Counted from the first letter of the stretch, positions 1 through 6,432 are shown. The stretch: DNA of 13,685 bases from JBHENN01 sp046262015 (GCA_046262015.1 JBHENN010000117.1:1-13685), one strand, 5' to 3'. Notes: generated from the letters alone by a model not told the origin. Program-made: numbers and translations.

Positions 1-106
1 CGTCCACCGGCACCCGCCGGATCGCCTGCGCCAGCCTGATGGTGGGCATGGGACAGACCGCCCCCCGTGCGTCCACCCGCTCCGCCACCGTTACGACCTC
101 GCCCAT
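1..106 (-). CDS. TusA/SirA-family sulfur carrier protein (3' end cut by window edge)
   Basis: The first 35 residues are visible, starting at an ATG at 106 preceded by a strong Shine-Dalgarno (GAGGAGG, 8 nt upstream). They contain DARGAVCPMPTIRLAQAI, which is the TusA family signature: a Leu/Val-Asp-x-Arg-Gly lead-in and the CPxP motif whose cysteine (about residue 18) carries the persulfide. TusA-like proteins are about 75-80 aa, so roughly half is missing beyond position 1. The family relays sulfane sulfur between rhodaneses, cysteine desulfurases and acceptors for tRNA thiolation, cofactor synthesis or sulfur oxidation; which role applies here cannot be told. It is divergent from the MFS gene. 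A putative operator lies between the two, and an ArsR-rhodanese gene lies beyond the transporter, which suggests co-regulation by sulfur species. Confidence 0.88.
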   Translation of the reverse strand, partial: MGEVVTVAERVDARGAVCPMPTIRLAQAIRRVPVD

Positions 107-138
107 CGAGAAACCTCCTCGTCCGTCCATGTATCGCG

Positions 139-167
139 ATGTTCTCCCTCGGAGGGCTTGATGTCAA
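139..167 (-). promoter_or_regulatory. Putative promoter of the tusA-like gene
   Basis: On the minus strand a perfect TTGACA (167-162) is followed after 17 nt by GAACAT (144-139), a weak -10 match. The -35 overlaps the left half of the TCAA-N8-TTGA inverted repeat at 164-179, so a repressor bound there would block this promoter as well as the divergent MFS promoter. The weak -10 is the main doubt. Confidence 0.4.
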
Positions 168-186
168 GTGTTTTCTTGAATACTAT
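158..186 (+). promoter_or_regulatory. Putative promoter of the MFS gene, operator in its spacer
   Basis: TTGATG (158-163) and TACTAT (181-186) are separated by exactly 17 nt and resemble a sigma-70-type promoter. The inverted repeat at 164-179 fills the spacer. Transcription would be expected to start about 7 nt after the -10, at or next to the ATG at 193, so the transcript may be leaderless. TATAAG at 184-189 is an alternative -10 but would give a 20-nt spacer. Confidence 0.5.
164..179. promoter_or_regulatory. Putative ArsR-rhodanese operator, copy 1
   Basis: The inverted repeat TCAAG-TGTTTT-CTTGA lies between the divergent tusA-like and MFS genes. TCAA and TTGA half-sites separated by 8 nt recur with the same spacing at 1423-1438, directly upstream of the arsR-rhodanese start. 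AT-rich TCAA/TTGA palindromes are typical of ArsR/SmtB-family operators. Its place inside the MFS promoter spacer and over the tusA -35 fits repression. Confidence 0.6.
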
Positions 187-192
187 AAGGGG

Positions 193-1452
193 ATGAACGA
201 CGCGCTCGGTCTCCGCACCGTCCCGCTGCGGCTCGGCATCAGAGAGAACCTCGCCCAGTTCTCCCTGCTCGTCGGGGTCAACGGGCTCGTCGGCGCTCTC
301 GTCGGGCAGGAACGGACCCTGGTCCCGCTCCTCGCGGACCGCGTCTTCGGAATCACTTCGGCGACCGCGGCGCTGCTATTCATCGCGACCTTCGGAACCG
401 CCAAGGCCGTTTCGAACCTCGTCGCCGGGGCGCTGTCGGACCGGATCGGGCGGAAGCGCGTCCTCGTCGCGGGATGGCTCGTCGGCGCGCCGGTCCCGCT
501 CATCCTGATGGTCGCTCCGACCTGGAGCTGGGTCGTCGCGGCCAACGTGCTGCTGGGGATCAACCAGGGTCTGACGTGGTCGACCACGGTCATGATGAAG
601 ATCGATCTCGCCGGTCCGCGCCGGCGCGGTCTCGCGATGGGATTGAACGAGTCCGTCGGATACGGGGCGGTGGCGGTCTCGGCGTGGGCCACCGGAGCGC
701 TCGCCGCCCGGTTCGGCTTGACGCCCGAACCGCTCTACCTCGGTGTCGCCATCGCGCTGCTCGGCACCGCCGTATCGGTACTCGCTGTGCGCGAGACGAT
801 GCCCCACGCGCGCGCCGAGAGCGACGGCTCGGCCGCCGTGGCTTTCCGCGAGGTGCTCGCACGGACCAGCTACCGCGACCGGGCGCTGGCCGCGGCGAGC
901 CGCACCGGCCTGGTCAACAACGCCAACGACGCCTTCGTGTGGGGGTTGCTGCCGGTGCTGCTGGCGAGCCGCGGCATGGACATCGCGGCCATCAGCCTCA
1001 TCGCGGCGCTGTATCCCGCGGTGTGGGGGCTCGCGCAGGTAGCCACCGGCCCGTTGTCGGACCGGATCGGACGGCGTCTGCCGGTGAGCGCGGGGATGTG
1101 GATCCAGGGCGGCGCCCTGGTCGTCCTGGGCACCGCCGATACCCATCCGGCGGCGGCGCTGGCGTCGGTGGTGCTGGGGGTGGGAACCGGGTTGGCCTAT
1201 CCCGCCCTGCTGGCGACCGTGGGCGACCGGGCCCCCGCCGCGTGGCGCGCCGGCGCGCTCGGTGTGTACCGCGCGTGGCGCGACGCGGGCTTCGTCGTCG
1301 GAGCGCTCGTCGCCGGCGTCGTCACGGACGGCTTCGGCGCGGGCGTGGCCCTGGTCGCTATGGGGATCGTGACCGCCGCGTCGGGGTGGGACGCGTGGCG
1401 CCACCTCCCCGCCCCGGATAGTTCAAGCGATGGATTGAACGCGCTAGGATAG
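193..1452 (+). CDS. Major facilitator superfamily transporter
   Basis: This encodes a 419-aa membrane protein with hydrophobic segments spread along its length, consistent with 12 transmembrane helices. The MFS motif A between helices 2 and 3 reads GALSDRIGRKRVL (residues 79-91). A second copy in the C-terminal half, GPLSDRIGRR, starts at residue 286, reflecting the internal duplication of the fold. The substrate cannot be read from the sequence. Its position between a TusA-like carrier and an ArsR-rhodanese regulator suggests a sulfur compound or a toxic oxyanion, by inference only. I chose the ATG at 193 because a promoter and operator sit just upstream. The frame is open back to 67, but that extension would run through the divergent promoter and the tusA start. 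The gene ends 4 nt before arsR, and its last codons contain the second operator copy. Confidence 0.85.
   Translation: MNDALGLRTVPLRLGIRENLAQFSLLVGVNGLVGALVGQERTLVPLLADRVFGITSATAALLFIATFGTAKAVSNLVAGALSDRIGRKRVLVAGWLVGAPVPLILMVAPTWSWVVAANVLLGINQGLTWSTTVMMKIDLAGPRRRGLAMGLNESVGYGAVAVSAWATGALAARFGLTPEPLYLGVAIALLGTAVSVLAVRETMPHARAESDGSAAVAFREVLARTSYRDRALAAASRTGLVNNANDAFVWGLLPVLLASRGMDIAAISLIAALYPAVWGLAQVATGPLSDRIGRRLPVSAGMWIQGGALVVLGTADTHPAAALASVVLGVGTGLAYPALLATVGDRAPAAWRAGALGVYRAWRDAGFVVGALVAGVVTDGFGAGVALVAMGIVTAASGWDAWRHLPAPDSSSDGLNALG
1423..1438. promoter_or_regulatory. Putative ArsR-rhodanese operator, copy 2 (inside the MFS 3' end)
   Basis: The inverted repeat GTTCAA-N8-TTGAAC (1421-1440) shares TCAAG-N7-TTGAA with the site at 164-180. 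It is embedded in the last codons of the MFS gene. A -10-like TAGGAT lies at 1445-1450, and the GTG start of arsR is 12 nt after the first base of that hexamer, the same distance as in the MFS promoter. This fits negative autoregulation from an internal promoter. The -35 (1422-1427, TTCAAG) is poor. Confidence 0.6.
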
Positions 1453-1456
1453 CGGG

Positions 1457-2128
1457 GTGAGCGACCGCAGGGCGAAACAAGCGCTGTTCGACGAGTTCGC
1501 CCGCGTCGCGAAGGCCCTCTCGAGCGGACGGCGCGCCGAGATCGTCGACGTCCTCTCCAACGGAGAGCGAAGCGTCGAGAGCCTCGCCGCCGAGCTCGAC
1601 CTGTCGATTGCGAACACGAGCCAGCACCTGCAGGTCCTGCGCCGGGCGGGTCTCGTCGCGTCCCGGCGGGACGGCACGTTCGTCTACTACCGCCTGGCGG
1701 CTCCGGAGGTACTCACCTTCTGGCGCTCGTTGCAGGAGATCGCCGGCACCAGGGTGGCCGAGGTCGAGCGGCTGGCGGCGGCCTACGTCGGACGCGGGGA
1801 CGGGATCGAGGTTCTCAGCCAGCAGGAGCTGCGCCGGCGCCTCCGTCGCAAGGACGACCTCGTCCTGCTCGACGTCAGACCCGTGGAGGAGTACGCGGCC
1901 GGGCACATCCCCGGCGCGGTGTCGCTCCCGGTGCGCGAGCTCAAGCGACGATTGCGCGAGCTACCCAAGGACAGAGAGGTCGTCGCCTATTGCCGCGGCC
2001 GGTATTGCGCGTTCGCCCCCGAGGCGGTCGCCTACCTCCGCAAGAAGGGGTACGACGCGCGCTCGCTCGACACGGGATTGCCCGACTGGGCCGCGGCCGG
2101 CCTCCCGCTGGAGACCGAGTCCCCCTGA
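1457..2128 (+). CDS. ArsR-family transcriptional regulator fused to a rhodanese domain
   Basis: This is a 223-aa two-domain protein. Residues 8-95 are an ArsR winged helix-turn-helix, with recognition region around SIANTSQHLQVLRRAGLV (50-67) and a wing at RDGTFVYYRL. Residues 115-218 are a rhodanese domain with the LLDVRPVEEYAAGHIPGA motif (137-154) and an active-site loop YCRGRYC. Cys179 and Cys184 of that loop are the only cysteines in the protein. The metal-binding CxC box of classical ArsR/SmtB sensors is absent. I infer that the rhodanese loop senses persulfide or another sulfur electrophile rather than a metal. The GTG start at 1457 lacks an SD and may be used on a leaderless mRNA. It follows the MFS gene by 4 nt and probably controls it and the tusA-like gene through the paired operators. 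Confidence 0.9.
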   Translation: MSDRRAKQALFDEFARVAKALSSGRRAEIVDVLSNGERSVESLAAELDLSIANTSQHLQVLRRAGLVASRRDGTFVYYRLAAPEVLTFWRSLQEIAGTRVAEVERLAAAYVGRGDGIEVLSQQELRRRLRRKDDLVLLDVRPVEEYAAGHIPGAVSLPVRELKRRLRELPKDREVVAYCRGRYCAFAPEAVAYLRKKGYDARSLDTGLPDWAAAGLPLETESP

Positions 2129-2231
2129 GGTGACGCGAGGCGGCCGGTGTCGCAGGCTACCCCGGGTCGATGCTTCGCTATAGGAAAGATGGCCGCATAG
2201 GCCCCATCGTTCCCACCGACTCCAGGATCAA

Positions 2232-2270
2232 GGGGTCCCGACCCCCCGATCCCCCGCGCGGTCCGGCGCG
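2232..2270. terminator. Hairpins between convergent genes, possible bidirectional terminator
   Basis: The 153-nt gap between the convergent arsR-rhodanese and cysO-like genes holds two small GC hairpins. One is GGGGT-CCCG-ACCCC (2232-2245). The other is CGCGC-GGTCCG-GCGCG (2255-2270), followed by TTT on the plus strand. Neither has a real U-tract, so intrinsic termination is uncertain. No other gene is visible in the gap. Confidence 0.3.
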
Positions 2271-2281
2271 TTTCGCTGCGA

Positions 2282-2557
2282 TCAGCCTCCCGCCACGGCC
2301 GGGATGATCGAGAGGCACGCGTCGTCGGGGACCGTTGTGGTCAGCCCGTCGAGGAAGCGGATGTCCTCCTCGTTCAGGTACAGGTTCACGAAGCGCCGAA
2401 CGTTCCCGCCGTCGTCTAGCAGCCGGGCCGCGATCGAAGGATGACGCGCCTCCAGATCCCGGATCAGTTCGGCCACGGTGACGCCCGTCGCCTGGACCTC
2501 GTCCCGCCCTTCGGTCAGGGCGCGCAGCTGGGTGGGGATCCTCACCGTCGTGCTCAT
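2282..2557 (-). CDS. cysO: CysO-like ubiquitin-fold sulfur carrier (MoaD/ThiS family)
   Basis: This 91-aa beta-grasp protein ends in VAGG, the diglycine tail that MoaD/ThiS/CysO carriers need for adenylation and thiocarboxylation by an E1-like enzyme. Its order of segments (VRIPTQLR, then VAELIRDLEARHP, FVNLYLNEEDIRFLDGL, then SIIPAVAGG) closely resembles mycobacterial CysO, the sulfur donor for the O-phosphoserine-dependent cysteine synthase CysM. I chose the ATG at 2557. It overlaps the stop of the upstream PLP enzyme as ATGA, and AAAGGA lies 5 nt upstream. An in-frame ATG at 2563 has no SD spacing. No activating MoeB/ThiF-like enzyme or Mec-type hydrolase is in the window. Coupling to a SAM-riboswitch-controlled thrC-like gene points to sulfur transfer in amino-acid synthesis rather than molybdopterin synthesis. 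Confidence 0.9.
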   Translation of the reverse strand: MSTTVRIPTQLRALTEGRDEVQATGVTVAELIRDLEARHPSIAARLLDDGGNVRRFVNLYLNEEDIRFLDGLTTTVPDDACLSIIPAVAGG

Positions 2558-3822
2558 AGCCATCCTTTCCGCCGGAGGACATCCTGAACGCTTGCGATGG
2601 TGGGGTCGATCGGGGCCACCTCGGGTGGGGGTCCGAGGGCCTCGACCGTCTTGTAGCCGAGGCCCGTCAGCAACGCCACCGTCTCGTCGCCGGGTGCGAT
2701 GTCGCCCCGAGCCACGAGGCGTTCGAGGGCGGCGATCGTGACCCCTCCGGCGGTCTCGGTGAAGATGCCCTCGGTCCGGGCAAGCAAGCGCATGCCCTCG
2801 GCCACGCTCTCCTCGGGCACCGCGTCGATGCGCCCGCCGGAGCCCCGCGCCGCGGCGAGCGCGTATGGCCCGTCCGCAGGATCCCCGATCCCGAGCGACT
2901 TCGCGATGGTGGCCGGCTTCACCGGGCGGACGTCTGTGTCACCACGCTCGAACGCGGCCGCGACCGGCGCGCAACCGGCCGCCTGCGCTCCGAACATGCG
3001 GGGCCGGCGAGGTTCGATCAGACCGATCAGACCGAGCTCCTCGAAGGAGCGCGCCACCTTCGACAGCAACGAGCCCGACGCGACTGGCGAGACGACCGCG
3101 TCGGGAGCCCGCCAGCCGAGCTGCTCGGCGATCTCGAAGCCCACGGTCTTGGACCCTTCGGCGTAGAACGGCCTCAAGCTCACGTTGACGAAGGCCCACG
3201 ACGTGGCTCCCGCCAGCTCCGCGCACAACCGGTTGCAATCGTCGTACGAGCCCTCGACCTCGAGGAGCAGACCTCCGTACACCGCGGTCCCGGCAACCTT
3301 GCCCGCCTCCAGGCCCTTCGGGATCAGCACGACACTGCGCAGCCCGGTCGCGGCTGCATGCGCGGCAACGGCATTGGCGAGGTTCCCGGTGGACGCACAC
3401 GCGACCGTGTCGCAGCCGAAGTACCTCCCCGCGCTCAGCGCGACCGACACGACCCGGTCCTTGAACGAGCTGGTCGGGTTGGCGGCGTCGTTCTTCAGCC
3501 ACAGCTTCTTTAGACCCAGCTCCGCAGCGAGGCGCGGCGCCGGACGCAGAGGCGTCCAACCCGCCCCGATATCGACCCGCCCGCGCTCGGGCGCCGGCAG
3601 CAGCGGCGCGTAGCGCCAGATCGACGCCGGACCGGCCTCGACGTCGGCGCGCCGGACCTCGCCGGCCAATCGCTCGTAGTCGTAGAGGACCTGGAGCGGC
3701 CCGAAGCACCGGTCGCAGGCATGAAGAGGACTTACGGGATAGGTCTGCCCACATTCGCGGCACGAGAGGCCGGCGACCCCGAACGCCGCGGCGGAGCCTT
3801 CGGCGACGGTGGTTGCGCTCAC
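2554..3822 (-). CDS. thrC: Threonine-synthase-like PLP enzyme (COG0498 type), SAM-riboswitch controlled
   Basis: This is a 422-aa fold-type II PLP enzyme. The N-terminus has a zinc-ribbon-like pair of cysteine pairs (Cys21-x2-Cys24 and Cys36-x2-Cys39), as in many actinobacterial and archaeal threonine synthases. The PLP lysine is Lys121 in NPTSSFKDR, and a substrate/PLP loop STGN follows. Threonine synthase converts O-phosphohomoserine to threonine and phosphate. I chose the GTG at 3822: it has GAGGAGG 8 nt upstream, and the ATG at 3879 lies inside the closing helix of the SAM-I aptamer. The stop overlaps the cysO-like start (ATGA). A SAM riboswitch in front and a sulfur carrier behind are unexpected for pure threonine synthesis. 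An O-phosphohomoserine-using homocysteine synthase is an alternative reading that sequence alone cannot settle. Confidence 0.85.
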   Translation of the reverse strand: MSATTVAEGSAAAFGVAGLSCRECGQTYPVSPLHACDRCFGPLQVLYDYERLAGEVRRADVEAGPASIWRYAPLLPAPERGRVDIGAGWTPLRPAPRLAAELGLKKLWLKNDAANPTSSFKDRVVSVALSAGRYFGCDTVACASTGNLANAVAAHAAATGLRSVVLIPKGLEAGKVAGTAVYGGLLLEVEGSYDDCNRLCAELAGATSWAFVNVSLRPFYAEGSKTVGFEIAEQLGWRAPDAVVSPVASGSLLSKVARSFEELGLIGLIEPRRPRMFGAQAAGCAPVAAAFERGDTDVRPVKPATIAKSLGIGDPADGPYALAAARGSGGRIDAVPEESVAEGMRLLARTEGIFTETAGGVTIAALERLVARGDIAPGDETVALLTGLGYKTVEALGPPPEVAPIDPTIASVQDVLRRKGWL

Positions 3823-3830
3823 GTGCTCGA

Positions 3831-3861
3831 CCTCCTCGGTCTCCTTGAGGACCCGAGGAGA
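3831..3861 (-). promoter_or_regulatory. Anti-Shine-Dalgarno hairpin, expression platform of the SAM riboswitch
   Basis: Between the aptamer and the GTG start of the thrC-like gene, TCTCCTC (3861-3855) pairs with the SD GAGGAGG (3837-3831, one wobble). The pairing continues inward through CGG/CCG and GTC/GAC with a bulge. No U-tract follows, so control looks translational: the SD is hidden when the aptamer closes. A competing pairing of GGGGA (3886-3882 region) with TCTCC could free the SD when SAM is absent. Only the hairpin itself is seen directly. Confidence 0.65.
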
Positions 3862-3874
3862 CGCCGGAGCGCCG

Positions 3875-3986
3875 CTCATCTTCCCCGGGCGTTCAATGCC
3901 GGGCCAGATTTGGCACCTTTCCGCGCGGCGATGCGCGGAGGCTGCCGGGGTTTCAACGGGCTGGTCCCTCCACCCCTCGTGATGAG
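3875..3986 (-). promoter_or_regulatory. SAM-I (S-box) riboswitch aptamer
   Basis: All helices of the S-box fold are present on the minus strand. P1 is CTCATC (3986-3981) with GATGAG (3880-3875). P2 is GGGGT (3976-3972) with ACCCC (3951-3947). P3 is CCGCGC (3938-3933) with GCGCGG (3926-3921). P4 is the CCCGGC/GCCCGGG pair (3903-3884). The conserved cores are GAGGGACCAGCCCG with TTGAA, GGCAGCC, and AAGGTGCCAAATCTGGC. The aptamer begins about where the upstream promoter should start transcription and ends 52 nt before the GTG of the thrC-like gene. By family knowledge, SAM binding stabilises P1 and switches the downstream genes off. Confidence 0.96.
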
Positions 3987-3993
3987 TGAGCCG

Positions 3994-4022
3994 TTCTTAC
4001 CCCACAGATAGAGAAGCGTCAA
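3994..4022 (-). promoter_or_regulatory. Putative promoter of the SAM-riboswitch operon
   Basis: On the minus strand TTGACG (4022-4017) is followed after 17 nt by TAAGAA (3999-3994), a partial -10 match. The start expected from this spacing falls at about 3987, one base before aptamer helix P1. It lies just after the ispG stop, so the riboswitch unit appears to be transcribed independently of the isoprenoid block. Confidence 0.55.
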
Positions 4023-4048
4023 CCGTGGCTCGCCGGCTGCAGCGTCGC

Positions 4049-5215
4049 CTAGTCGCGGAAGCCGATCTGAGAGATCGCCATCCTGCGGCCGGCCCCGGTG
4101 ACGACGACGGGCCCATCGCCGGCGGGGCTCTCGCCCGACGCACGGATCTCGGCGGCAACACGCTCGGCCTCCTCGAGGAGCGCGCCCACCAGCTTGTCGT
4201 GTGGCACCCACCCGATCTGCTTGCCCTTCGAGAACAGCAGGCCGCGGCCCGGGCCTGCCGCGATGCCGATATCAGCGTCGCGCGCCTCCCCGGGTCCGTT
4301 CACCTCGCACCCCATGACTGCGATCTGCATCGGAGGCAGGTCCATCTTCTCGATCGCCTCCTCGACCTCGTGCGCGAGCGCGAAGACGTCCAGCTCGGCG
4401 CGCCCGCAGGACGGGCACGCGACGAGGTCGAAGCCCTCCTGGCGCAGTCCCAGCGACTTCAGGATCTGCTTGCCGACCCTGACCTCTTCCACGGGATCGG
4501 CGGTGAGCGAGACGCGGATCGTGCCGCCGATCCCTTCCGCCAGCAAGGTGCCGATGCCGATCGCCGACTTCACGATGCCCTGCTTCGGCGTACCGGCTTC
4601 GGTCACGCCGAGGTGGAAGGGGGCATCGGTCTTGCCGGCAAGGAGCCGGTACGCGGCGATCATCTCGGGCACGTTCTGATGCTTAACGGAAACCTTGATG
4701 TCGTGGAAGTCGTGCTCCTCGAGGAGTGAGATCTCGTGGAGCGCGCTCTCTACCAGGGCCTCGGCCGTCGGCCTGCCGTGCTTCTCGATCAGTGCCTTGT
4801 CGAGCGAGCCGGCATTCACGCCGATGCGGATGGGGATGCCGCGTTCCTTGGCGCCCTCCGCGACCTCCTTGACGTGCTTGGGGTTGCGCATGTTGCCCGG
4901 ATTCACCCGCAGGCCGTGGACGCCCGCATCCAGCGCCATCATCGCCAAGCGCACCGAGAAATGGATGTCGGCGATGATCGGGACGCCGCCCTCGCGGACG
5001 ATCTCCGGCAGGGCCTTCGCGTCACCCTCGTGGGGCACTGCGACGCGCACGATGTCGGCGCCCTGCGTGGCCAGCTCGTGCACCTGGATCAGCGTCGCCT
5101 GAACGTCTTCGGTCTTGGTGACCGTCATCGACTGGATCGAGATGGGCGCGCCGTCACCAACGGGGACCGACCCGACGTTTATCCGGCGCGTCTTGCGGCG
5201 CGGGATGTCGGACAT
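4049..5215 (-). CDS. ispG: 4-hydroxy-3-methylbut-2-enyl diphosphate synthase (IspG/GcpE)
   Basis: This 388-aa protein is the bacterial two-domain IspG. It reduces methylerythritol cyclodiphosphate to HMBPP in the MEP isoprenoid pathway, using a [4Fe-4S] cluster. The N-terminal TIM barrel runs from GSVPVGDGAPISIQSM (15-30) through HFSVRLAMMALDAGVHGLRVNPGN. The C-terminal cluster domain has CPSC (Cys267, Cys270) and MGCEVNGPGE (Cys303 with Glu310), the expected three cysteines plus glutamate. The ATG at 5215 overlaps the rseP stop by one base (TGATG). The frame stays open further upstream, but only into rseP. It is the last gene of the dxr-rseP-ispG run; the next gene downstream has its own promoter. 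Confidence 0.97.
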   Translation of the reverse strand: MSDIPRRKTRRINVGSVPVGDGAPISIQSMTVTKTEDVQATLIQVHELATQGADIVRVAVPHEGDAKALPEIVREGGVPIIADIHFSVRLAMMALDAGVHGLRVNPGNMRNPKHVKEVAEGAKERGIPIRIGVNAGSLDKALIEKHGRPTAEALVESALHEISLLEEHDFHDIKVSVKHQNVPEMIAAYRLLAGKTDAPFHLGVTEAGTPKQGIVKSAIGIGTLLAEGIGGTIRVSLTADPVEEVRVGKQILKSLGLRQEGFDLVACPSCGRAELDVFALAHEVEEAIEKMDLPPMQIAVMGCEVNGPGEARDADIGIAAGPGRGLLFSKGKQIGWVPHDKLVGALLEEAERVAAEIRASGESPAGDGPVVVTGAGRRMAISQIGFRD

Positions 5216-6432
5216 CAGAACGGCAACCTGATCGGGCGCGCGAGGTCGAGATAGAGCACCGCGATGAACAGGATGACGAAGAACGAGATCACCGCCGCGG
5301 CGATCGGGATCAGCTTGCGCACGTCCACGGCGCGCCCGGTGATGGCCTCGTAGCCCAACACGGCGAGATGCCCGCCGTCCAGAGGCGGGAGAGGTAAGAG
5401 GTTCATGAGACCGATGAAGACGGTGAACCCGACGATGAATCCGATCACGTCGAGGTAGCGGCCGCTCTCGGCGCTCTCGCCCACCACCCGCCCCGCGCAC
5501 ACGATCCCGCACGGACCTTCGGTCACCTCTCGCTCACCGGTCCCCTGCAGCGCGCTCAACAACCTGCCGTCGAAGACCATCCCGAACACGTCCCCTATAC
5601 CGGTCACCGAGAACTTCGTGAGCTCCCAGGTGCGGCTGCTCGCATCGGCGATCGCGCCTCCCAGGCCCTTCTTCTCGTACACCAGCTCCGGCTGCACGCC
5701 GAGGAAGCCCACGACCTCGTCGGCCGCACGGTAGGGGATGAACCCACGCAGCTCGCCGCGCGCCCGCAACGGGACCAGGCCGGACCCCGGCGCGACGTAC
5801 CCGCGCACTTCCCCGCGCGCGAACAGAGCCCAGCCGAGATCCACCGTTCGGCGCTCGACCTGGCCACCCGAGTCGACGTGGAACGTGGCCGTCTCCCCGC
5901 CCCGGGAACGGATGTAGCGCAGCACGTCGCGCCACTCGGAGGTCCGGTTGCGGCCGACGCCCACTATGCGGTCGCCCGGCGCGAGACCGATCTGTGCCGA
6001 CGGCAGCTCGGCGCCGAGGAAGGTGGTCTCGACCACCTCGATCCGGTTGGTCGCCTCACCGGTGGGGAACCCCACCATCATCGTCGCGCCCACCAGGATC
6101 ACGAACGCCAGGACCCAGTGGGTCGCCGGTCCTCCGAGAAGCACCAACGCCCTCTGCCACTTCGGCTTGTTGGGATACGAGCGCGGCAGATCCTCGGGCG
6201 GTATCTCCTCGTACGGGCTCATCCCCACGATCTTCACGAATCCGCCGATGGGCAACGCCTTGATCCCGTACTCGGTCTCGCCGCGCTGCGTCGACCAGAT
6301 CGTCGGACCCATCCCGACGAAGAACCTGGTCGCCTTGAACCCGAACGCCTTAGCCATCGCGAGGTGTCCGGCCTCGTGCACCATCACGATGACCATCAGG
6401 GCGACGATGAAGATGCCGAGGCCACCGCTCAC
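5215..6432 (-). CDS. rseP: Site-2 intramembrane zinc metalloprotease (RseP/RasP family)
   Basis: This is a 405-aa membrane protease. The zinc motif HEAGH lies at residues 19-23 in the first membrane segment. A second hydrophobic segment starts near GGPATHWVLAFVILVGA (100-116). One PDZ domain follows (about 130-200, with GLAPGDRIVGVGRN). The C-terminal NLLPLPPLDGGHL (344-356) supplies the third zinc ligand (Asp352) and is followed by a last membrane helix. The family cleaves anti-sigma factors and signal-peptide remnants within the membrane. The usual Asn of the GPxxN motif in the second helix appears to be His105. The GTG at 6432 overlaps the dxr stop as GTGA, and I prefer it to upstream starts inside dxr. 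Placement between dxr and ispG is a common actinobacterial arrangement. Confidence 0.94.
   Translation of the reverse strand: MSGGLGIFIVALMVIVMVHEAGHLAMAKAFGFKATRFFVGMGPTIWSTQRGETEYGIKALPIGGFVKIVGMSPYEEIPPEDLPRSYPNKPKWQRALVLLGGPATHWVLAFVILVGATMMVGFPTGEATNRIEVVETTFLGAELPSAQIGLAPGDRIVGVGRNRTSEWRDVLRYIRSRGGETATFHVDSGGQVERRTVDLGWALFARGEVRGYVAPGSGLVPLRARGELRGFIPYRAADEVVGFLGVQPELVYEKKGLGGAIADASSRTWELTKFSVTGIGDVFGMVFDGRLLSALQGTGEREVTEGPCGIVCAGRVVGESAESGRYLDVIGFIVGFTVFIGLMNLLPLPPLDGGHLAVLGYEAITGRAVDVRKLIPIAAAVISFFVILFIAVLYLDLARPIRLPF

Noticed and set aside
67..192. N-terminal extension of the MFS protein from an ATG at 67
   Set aside because: It would overlap the TusA-like start, its SD and the divergent promoter/operator; the extra residues are Pro/Arg-rich and unlike an MFS N-terminus.
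3823..3879. ATG at 3879 as start of the thrC-like gene
   Set aside because: It lies in the P1 3' strand of the SAM-I aptamer and lacks a spaced SD; the GTG at 3822 has GAGGAGG.
3986..4729. Plus-strand open frame opposite ispG
   Set aside because: Antisense to a clear ispG and beginning within the riboswitch region; no recognisable domain.
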